64,000 nt of DNA from Selaginella moellendorffii (lineage: Eukaryota; Streptophyta; Lycopodiopsida; Selaginellales; Selaginellaceae). Shown piece after piece: positions 56,401 through 64,000 of this stretch. The first letter of the stretch is position 1. Every line of letters starts with the position of its first letter. Made by a program: the position numbers and the translations under genes. The stretch spans positions 222,932-286,931 of the forward strand of contig NW_003314348.1 in assembly GCF_000143415.4 (NCBI RefSeq), given 5' to 3'. The notes below the pieces were generated by a model that was not told the DNA's origin, made no database searches, and was given only the letters and a program-made list of their open reading frames with translations.

Positions 56401-58451
56401 ATATTATTGATGTTGAGATTTGAGTGAAATGAGATATCCTTCCAAGGATTGATATTGAGTTTCATTAGTCTTGATGAATATAGTGTTGATGATTTGGCTA
56501 TAGCTTTGTGTTGTTGGCATTCGTGCATTTGCTAGTTAGCAACTGTGTTGACGTTCAAACGAACTGAGTGGCAAGTTGAGTTAGTTGTGTTCTAGACGAG
56601 ATTATTTAGTAGAGGGTTGAGCTTTAGCTTTTCCTTGAAAAGTGATTTAGTCGTGGACTATGCTAACTCTACGCGAAGAAGAGTTAGTGATCGATATTAG
56701 AATGTTGAGTCCTTGCTGGATTTGAGTTCGGAATATAGCAATCATTAATGATTCTTTTTGAGCTTGTTATGAAGTGAGTTACGTCTTGTTATAGATGGAT
56801 TCATGGAGGATCGTTTGATGATCACTTGTTAAGCATAGCTTCGTTATGCTTAGCTTTTGGATTGATGCAGAAATGCTCTTCATTAGCTTTGGCATTATGA
56901 AGTTTGGCTTATGGATGTGTTGAGGAAGATATTGTGGGTTGCACATGATTTCTTCTTTAGCATTGAAGTTAGCTTCTATGAGACTCGTGATCATTATTAG
57001 GCAAGACTTAGTTATAGGCTTCTTCGAGCTTTTGGTTCTTGAGTTTTGTGCTCATTGTTCCATTTGTTAGAAGTTGTTGGGGAAGGCATTTTGGCTCATT
57101 AGCTTCGATGTTGAAGTTGGTTTTTGCATCTGGCAATCATTGGTGATGATTGACTATCATCTAGGGTAGTTGATTGTCCTTATCACAAGTTTTGTTTGAT
57201 TATTGCTGGTTTGGAATTATTTGCTATTCTTCGGGATGGTAGATTCTTTCTTCAACGATGATTATACATCACTACATTGATGGGCTAATTGACGATCTTT
57301 CATGATAGTTGGTTGCTCTCTTTGATGGCTTTTGGCTTTTTGCAATACCACATGTTCTTTGTGGTTTGCTCTGGATTGGTCTCTTGGGTTTAAGACATCA
57401 GTAGGATGTTGCTAACACTTGCTTAGGCAACTTGAGTTCCTTGGTATTGTTGGCTGGGATCTATTCAGATTGGCTTTTGTGATAGTTAGCAGGCATGAGT
57501 GTTTGTTGGTCTTCCCACATTCATTCTCTTCTGTTGATTATTGCTCGAGTTAGTTTTGATAGATTTGGATGTTATTTCCTTTGGGTGATACATTCGCGAG
57601 CATTGTGCTTGTTAGTCAATGATACTTTGTGTTCTTTGAGTTCTCTCTCGTAAGTTGTTGGCTTACTGTCTGCTATCTTCGGTAGTTAAGTTTTATCATT
57701 GCGTTTACTTGATGATATACTTGCTATTGAATTTTGTTGGATGGTGCATCCTATGTTTTCCAATGATAGTGATCTTGGTGGTTCCTATACTGTAATACTA
57801 GTTTATCGGATGATAACTTACTTGGAATACTTTTGTGTTCTAATCTAAGCTTTATTCCCTGATAATTAAATCTCTAAGATATCATTGTCTCTGACTTTGA
57901 TATTGTCCATCCATTGATCTTTGCGTTTGGGCCAGTATAGGCAGACTGGCTTCGGCACTTCGTGTGCATGGTGAAATCTCTAGTCATGGGGTAGCTATTG
58001 TCGACTGGTCACATAACCCGCCTCTCTGTCGATGTTCCTTGTTCCGTGAAAGGGCGTGACCGTGTAAACAACTCTAAACTGCCTGTTGACAGTAGTCTAT
58101 CTAAACCTTACCGACGGGTTTGGTTTCTTTGCTCAGGAGGGTTGGGGCCTCTGGCTTCTCTCTCTATGTCCCTGCGGGCAGGGCATATCACACTTTTGTA
58201 AGCTGGGTGACTCCCAGAGCAGCAGGGGTGGCTGACTCCGTTGGTCATTTCCTTGTCGGCGACGGCCGGAAGGTGTCTGAGCTGGTAGCGCATCCGCGTT
58301 AGACAAAGAGGTTGCCCCCTAACTCATTTAAGTTGGTGCATTTCTCACATAGTGTGAGTACCGTGAACTTTTTCTGGAGTTGTTTCCTTGGCGGTATTCT
58401 AGACTCGAGTATGCATCGACGAGGACGTCGATCTTCCCAAGGGGGGGAGAG
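53474..58451 (+). other. Non-coding interior of the young element
   Basis: Nearly 5 kb is rich in G and T on the plus strand, with no open frame over about 80 codons, no aspartic-protease, reverse-transcriptase, RNase H or integrase signature, and no zinc knuckle. It contains the primer site at its left end and the polypurine tract at its right end. I see no embedded host gene or RNA gene. Confidence 0.8.
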
Positions 58452-59598
58452 TGTCGCGCATGTGACTTCGGGTATCGAAAGTTACCTGTCGACCAGTCCT
58501 TACGGACACTCTTACCTTACTGCCACGATGGTAGGAGGTCGGTATTGCTGGACCCTTTATTAGTCCCTCTTGTTCAAGTGTTAGTAAACTGGACTTTGCA
58601 TCTGTACTTGGCCGGATGAGCATAAGGAAGGAATTCCTAAGTGTCTATTTAGCTGAGCATACTCGGCCCGGCTTGTTAGTTCTCTTTTGCTCTGTCTTGC
58701 ACTGGCTTGACAAGAACCCTCGCGTATTGAGATTGGTACCTCAATATCGCTACATGATAGCTTACCGTGTCTGCCAAACACCCTCGCTATCATGCCCTTT
58801 GTGTTAGTCTCATTTCGGTCCCAAATGCTATTTATGGAAAGTGTCCAGATTTGCTCATTTGGCATATCTACGGAATGTAGAGATCGGCCTGAACACAATG
58901 GTGTTCGTCCCGTGTCCAAATTCACAATCAAAGGACATTCCATATTTAGTAAGTTTCAAGTTTGTCCCAGAGACTAACTCCTGATACTAAGGGAGGCTTG
59001 GGGTGAAAGCCCAAAGCGTGTGTTCCTCAAGGGGGGGGGGGCTATGGGGGGTTCCAAATGTATAGTAGGGATAGCGGGTAGGTCGGGCATGGCCGACCAA
59101 CCTGAGGCATAGTCTAGCTCCCGCTTGCGTGCCTGTCCTTGTTCTGCGTCCGGCTTGGGTCTAAGCCCAAGTTCCATTCCATGCTAGTTGGTGGAGTACC
59201 CATACTCTCACGTTAGGCCACCGGTATGCCGAAATAGCGCCAGACTCCGTTTGGCTCCGTTTTGCGTGCTGGTCCTGGCATTGGTATGCTGGTTGCTCCA
59301 GGACTGTTCCAAGTCGCTCCGGGCTCCTGTCCCTTCGCTCCTTGGGCTATATGCTCGGGAGTTGCTCCGTGGTCCGGTTTCATCACTCCTTGGCGTCACG
59401 CTTGGGAGTTTGGCACCGTTCCTTCGTTCAGTGGCCCAAGGCCCTGAACCTCGGGTTCCTATGGACACGTGGCACGGACACGTGGTATGTGACACGTGGC
59501 ATTTGTCACGTGGCACAAAGAGGGTTTAGGTTCCGCTTCGTGGTGTTATCCTATGGTAAATCACCATAGGATAAAGGGTCAAAACCACGTGCGCTACA
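58452..59598 (+). repeat. 3' LTR of the young element
   Basis: A repeat of 52327-53473 at an offset of exactly 6125 bp throughout, starting TGTCGCGC after the polypurine tract and ending GCTACA before the CATGG target duplicate. Every frame in this LTR has the same length and translation as in the first. Confidence 0.95.
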
Positions 59599-59603
59599 CA
59601 TGG

Positions 59604-59732
59604 ATGCCATTTTCGGGGCTAGCAAGTCCCAAGTCCTAAACTAGACTTAAGGAAGTTGTGAATGAGACTCCTCCAAGTGGTCGAAGGTGTGGTTAAGTGA
59701 CTAAAGTAGAATAGAAAATTTAGTCGCTTACA
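59604..59732 (+). repeat. H-family LTR A, 3' part
   Basis: It resumes with the ATGCCATTTTCGGGGCTAGC-type sequence seen in LTR B at about 62728 and ends GCTTACA. It is followed by a degraded primer site (TTGGTATTGGAGC). Confidence 0.88.
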
Positions 59733-61047
59733 ATTTGGTATTGGAGCTATTCTTTAATCCGACTTTTATTGGTGCTCAAGTATATCACCACTGGTGTTGG
59801 CATCGGAAGGTCCTAAAATTGGGCCTATTTGTGAAGAGTAGCAAGTCAAGAAGACATGGCTCTCCACTACAGTTTATGTGTGAATTAGTAGGTGAAGTGG
59901 TGGATAGAAAAGGACCAATAATGGAACGACTTTGGGATCTTGGGAACAGTATAAGGTTTTCCTCAAAGAGTTGAGGATGTGATCCAGATGAACATTTGAC
60001 TTAACAAATTGGCTAATGTAGTTGTGGTAAACAACTATAGTTGGGATCACGAGAAAAATAAAGACTCCAAAACCATAAAGGAGTCACAAGATTATCCTTA
60101 TATAGTTGAGGTTGGTGCTCATGAATTTGAGACCAGAATTAATGACCATGGAAGGTCAAATACAGAAAAGGAAACAAGTCCTTGAAATGGTAGCTGATGC
60201 TACCCTTGATAAATGCTGGAACAACCCAAGGAGTTGGGGGTGTACTTAGAGGATGAGTTGGTATTCTCATCATGTGGACAAGTATTCTAAAGGGGCAAAG
60301 GTTGCCCTAGGGAACAACATCCAGTGTTGGAGTGACACTTGCAAAAATAGTCTTTGTGAGTAGGACATGAATACAAGAAGTTGTATTCCACCGAACTAGC
60401 ACCTTAAATAGGACCTTATGGGTCATTGGATTTTAAAGTCTAAAAATGTTACATGACTTAAGTAGAGTTAAGGAATGGTCCTAAGGAATTGCTAAAAGCA
60501 TTTGGACTGAGGTTTTTTGTGCCCCACGAAGGTTGGGGAGGATCATAGGATCTAAGTATGAGAATAGTGACTATCTCATCGATAGCAGAGTGTGCCATAC
60601 TAAAGTTGTGGGGAAGGTGTTCCCAGAAGAAAATAACTTTGACACAAAGTTATGAGTAAACTCTATGGTGCAGTGATAATGGATAGTTGGCATAAGAAAG
60701 AACTATATTGGTCTTGGCAAGGACCTAGACACAAGTAAGAAGTGTCATAAAGGTAGGTTTATGGAGCCGATGGTGTGGAGACACCGAATGTGCCAAGGCA
60801 TAATGCCTTAAGGTGAGTTGGCAGGTTCACGAGAACCCCTTCTCAAAGGAATCTAAATGGAAATGAGAATGGCATAGCCTAAGTTGGAAGGCATACAATT
60901 AGAGTGTGGTGACCCAGATAATGATGGAGGTGTGGAAGCACTAGCAATGAGTTGTAGGACTTGACAACTATGAGGCAACTAAGCAAAAGGTGCAAAATAA
61001 TCTGTTAAACTAATAGTAGGTAGCTACCCAAGACTTCTTAATGGCAT
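59733..61047 (+). mobile_element. H-family internal region, copy 1
   Basis: About 1.3 kb lies between LTR A and LTR B and is homologous to 62863-64000. Only short broken frames occur and no gag or pol domain is recognisable, so family H is non-autonomous here. It begins at a primer-site-like TTGGTATTGGAGC. I see no convincing polypurine tract before LTR B. Confidence 0.75.
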
Positions 61048-62862
61048 TGTAAGACACAAAATCTCTAGGCCCCAAAGTGGAGCCAAAAGGGTGCCACGTG
61101 GTAGTGGCTGAAGCGAAAGCCAAATGAGCATAACACGTTTGAATTAAAAGCTCCGACTTGAAAAGGTTGAGAGTGGGAGTGGAACTCCCAACGAAGTGCT
61201 CAAGGAACAAGCATGAGGCGAGCCATGAGTGAGTTTCTAGAAAAGGGGACACAAGAGAACCAAAACATGACACGTGGAAGTGTCCGAGATGGAGTCCGAG
61301 GTGGAGTTTGAGATGGAGTCCAAGATGGAGTCCGAGGTGGAGTCCGAGATGGAGTCCCAGATGGAGTTCGAGATGGAGTCCGAGATGGAGTCCGAGGTGG
61401 AGTCTGAGGTGGACCCGAGATGGACCCAAGATGGACCCGAGATTGAGTTCGAGATGGACCTAAGATGGAGTCCGAGATGGACCCGAGGCTGACCCGATAT
61501 GGAGTCCGAGATGGACCCGAGGCTGACCCGATATGGAGTCCGAGATGGACCCGAGATGGAGTCCGACATGGAGTCTGAGGTGGACCCGAGATGGACCCAA
61601 GATGGACCCAAGATTGAGTCTGAGATGGACCCGAGATGGAGTCCGAGATGGACCCGAGATGGAGTCCGAGATGGACCGAGATAGAGTCCGAGATGGACCT
61701 GAGATGGAGTCCGAAGTCGAGACCAAGACCAAGCCCTAGACCGGGATCGAGACCGGGACCGGGATCGAGACCGGGACCAAGACTGAGACCGGGACCGAGA
61801 CCGAGACCGAGGCCGAGGTCGAGACCGAGCCCAAGCCCGAGTCTGAGTCCGAGTTTGAGTCCGAGTTCAAGTCTGAGAGGGTGAAAGCCCAAAGCGTTCC
61901 TCTCCCAGACCCTAGGGGGTTTGGTGAGCTCCAAAAGTATAGTAGGGGGAGGACTGCAGTGGAGCCAATTTGGCCAAGAAAGGCCAGTTTAGCCCATAAA
62001 GGCTGTACCCAGTTTTGGGTGCTGAGCTACCCATTGGGAAATCCAAGACTAGAGTGAACACAGACTGACAAGCAGGGTAGCTTGGTGAAGTGTTCAAGAG
62101 CCAGCTTTAGTTCCCCTGGGAGATCAACTGGCCGATGCTCCCAATCCAAGTGTGGGTGGCACTACTTACTTGGATACCTAGCATGGCTCAACGGAACCTC
62201 ACTCTAAGCCCATGGGTAGAGCACCCGAAGGTAGAAGGCAGGGAGAGTACCCACGAGGCTCACATAAGGCCGCGGTGTTCCGAAATGTTGCCCCAAAGTC
62301 CCAGACTGTGAAAAGGAGGAGGAGCCGTCCTCTAGTGTAGAGACCAAGGATACAGTCATGTGAGGAGGTAGTCACAAAGGACCGAGGGACTTAGTGGTCG
62401 GCCTTGATCCAGTGGCAGTGTTGGTGAACATGGCCATGGACAAAAAGGGACTTGGTGGGGACTGGAAAAGGGATATTGGGGAAGGCGAACCCCCATGTCT
62501 GTGGGCATCCTAAGGATGCTAAGGAGTGGATTGGGGATGATCACTCATGGATGGATGGCCTACTCTTTGAGAGATGGGACTGTGATGTAGGTGGTGTTAG
62601 ACCACTGGTGTGACCAAGGTGAAGGGGCATGGCCTTAGCAGAACAGGCTGATATGTCGATGGTACCTTGGGGTGTCAGTCATGGGATCAGACACGTGGAG
62701 CATTTGGACCAAGTGCAAAGGTTAAGTGGCGGGGATGCCATTCTCGGGGCTAGCAAGCCCAAGTCCAAAATAATACTTATGGAGGTTATGAGTGAGACTC
62801 CTCCAAGTGGTCAGAGGTGTGGTTAAGTGACTAAAGTAGAATGGAAAAATTAGTTGCTTACA
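61048..62862 (+). repeat. H-family LTR B with expanded minisatellite
   Basis: 1815 bp run from TGTAAGACAC to GCTTACA. The left quarter matches LTR A. At 61285-61735 lies a dense array of 11-12-bp units (GAGATGGAGTCC, GAGATGGACCC), then at 61735-61870 a related array (GAGACCGGGACC-like). After this comes a 200-bp stretch missing from LTR A and then the shared right half. A perfect TGGTATCAGAGC primer site follows at 62866-62877. Confidence 0.88.
61285..61870 (+). repeat. Minisatellite inside LTR B
   Basis: More than 35 imperfect copies of GAGATGGAGTCC and GAGATGGACCC alternate, followed by about ten GAGACCGGGACC or GACCGAGTCC-type units. Because 11-mers and 12-mers mix, all frames stay open over long distances on both strands; the long frames here are by-products, not genes. 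Confidence 0.93.
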
Positions 62863-64000
62863 ACTTGGTATCAGAGCTGTTTTTTAGTTCGACTTTTATT
62901 GGTGCTCAAGTATATCACCATTGATATTGGCATCGGAAGGTCCTAGGAGTGGGCCTATCCTTGAGGAGTAGCATATCGAGAGGACATGGCTCTCCACTCA
63001 AGTTCATGTGTGAACTTGGGTGCGATGTGGTGGATAGAAAAGGGGCCGGTAAGGGAACGACTTTGGGATCTTGGGAATAGTATAAGGGTTTTTTTAGAGA
63101 GTTAAGGATGTGATCCAGATGAGTGTTTGACGTAGCCAATTGGTTAATATAGTTGTGGTAAACAACTATAGTTGGGATCACGAGAAAGATAGAGACTCCA
63201 AAGCAATAAAGGAGTCACAAGATTATCCTCATATAATTAAGGTTGGTGCTCATGAATGTGAGATTAGAAGTAATAACCGTGGGAGGTCAAATACGGAAAA
63301 GGACACGAGTCCTTGAAATGGTATTCGGAGCTACCTCTAATAAATGCTAGAACAACCCAAGGAGTTGGGGGTGTACTCAGAGGATGAGTTGGTATTCTCA
63401 TCACATGGACAAGTGGTCCTAAGGGGCAAAAGGTTGCCCCAAGAGAACAAATCAAGTGTCGAAGTAACACTTGCGAAGATGGTCCTTGTGAGTAGAACTT
63501 GAATACAAGAAGTTGTATTCTAGTGAGTTGGCACCTCAAAGATAGGAACTCATGGTTTGTTGGATGACAAAGTCCAAAAAGCTGGATGACTCAAATAGAG
63601 TCAAGGAATAATCCTAAAGGATTGATGGAAGCATTTGGACTGAGGTGTGTTGTACCCCACGAAGGATGGGGGGGATCATAGGATCCAAAGATGAGAATAG
63701 AGGGTATCTCATCGATGGCAGAATGGGTCGTGGGAAAGGTGTTCCCCAAAACAGAAAGCAACTTTGGCATAGAGTTGTGTGTGAACACTATGGTGTAGTG
63801 CTAACTGATAATGGGCATGAAAAACGACTACTTTGGTCTTGGCAAAGACCTAGACACAAGTAAGAAGTGTCATAAAGGTAGGCTTGTGGAGCCATTGGTG
63901 TGGAGACACCTTATATGCCAAAGTGAGATACCTTGAGGTTATGTTGATGTTCATGGGAACCCCTTACCAAGGGAATGGCATAGCCTAAGCTAGAAGGCAG
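62863..64000 (+). mobile_element. H-family internal region, copy 2 (runs off the window)
   Basis: It repeats copy 1 from its start: the GACTTTTATTGGTGCTCAAG phrase, GGCATCGGAAGGTCCTA, CCAAGGAGTTGGGGGTGTAC, GGAATGGCATAGCCTAAG. The window end corresponds to about 60870-60890 in copy 1, about 160 bp before its LTR. No intact coding frame was seen. Confidence 0.75.

Larger units (their letters stand above)
52327..59598 (+). mobile_element. Complete young non-coding LTR retrotransposon (LARD-like)
   Basis: A 7272-bp element is bounded by two 1147-bp LTRs that look identical, TG...CA ends, and a 5-bp target duplication CATGG (52322-52326 and 59599-59603). A primer-binding site TGGTATCAGAG (about 53476), complementary to initiator tRNA-Met, follows the first LTR. 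A polypurine tract AAGGGGGGGAGAG (58439-58451) precedes the second. The 4978-bp interior has no frame above about 80 codons and no gag or pol motif I can see, so the element must have moved using another element's proteins. The GACGAGGACGTCGAT-like phrase before the tract resembles gypsy element ends, suggesting a gypsy-derived LARD. Confidence 0.93.

Noticed and set aside
61200-61934. A 244-codon minus-strand frame and several plus-strand frames in the minisatellite
   Set aside because: They are periodic translations of 11-12-bp units; mixed unit lengths keep all frames open, so openness is not evidence of coding.

Overview
The window looks like nuclear DNA of an early-diverging land plant. 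Its genes have many very short introns (about 50-80 bp) and sit close together. Families present are plant-typical: LSD1, HAT3.1, S40, a biotin carboxyl carrier-like protein, NADP-malic enzyme, plant ferrochelatase and PPR proteins. A lycophyte such as Selaginella is my best guess from gene style and long LTR elements; this is inference, not shown by a marker.

Positions 1-48.5 kb are gene-rich. In order: a poorly resolved minus-strand locus; a small BORC-like coiled-coil gene (-); LSD1 (-) sharing a 379-bp promoter with the R-SNARE YKT6 (+); the PP2A scaffold subunit (-); a broken subtilase copy split by a decayed gypsy element; an apparently intact subtilase lacking the PA domain (+); a PPR gene (+); HAT3.1 (+) converging on SKIP/SNW (-); a BADC-like gene (-); tRNA-Pro; an LRR-III receptor-like kinase (-); COX17 (-); a second PPR gene (-); a small conserved gene (+); tRNA-Leu; three fragments of 2-oxoglutarate dioxygenase, one half-inverted; two tandem GH31 glycosidases (+); ferrochelatase (-); a DUF4535-like mini-protein (+); a small secreted protein with a PSY-like sulfopeptide motif (-); an S40 senescence regulator (+); NADP-malic enzyme (+); and a secreted LRR protein (+).

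Positions 48.5-64 kb are repeat territory. An old AT-rich LTR copy and a hAT-like remnant with a BED-finger relic are followed by a long-LTR element (family H, termini TGTAAG...CTTACA). Its first LTR is split by a young, complete, apparently non-coding LTR retrotransposon at 52327-59598, with identical-looking 1147-bp LTRs, a 5-bp target duplication (CATGG), an initiator-Met-type primer site and a polypurine tract. A second H LTR with an expanded minisatellite follows at 61048-62862, then a second copy of the short H internal region runs off the window, implying a tandem LTR-internal-LTR-internal array.

The genes are mostly independent housekeeping or regulatory loci. The items most worth follow-up are the PSY-like peptide precursor, the PA-less subtilase beside its broken duplicate, the intragenic inversion of the dioxygenase, and the nested non-autonomous retroelements.
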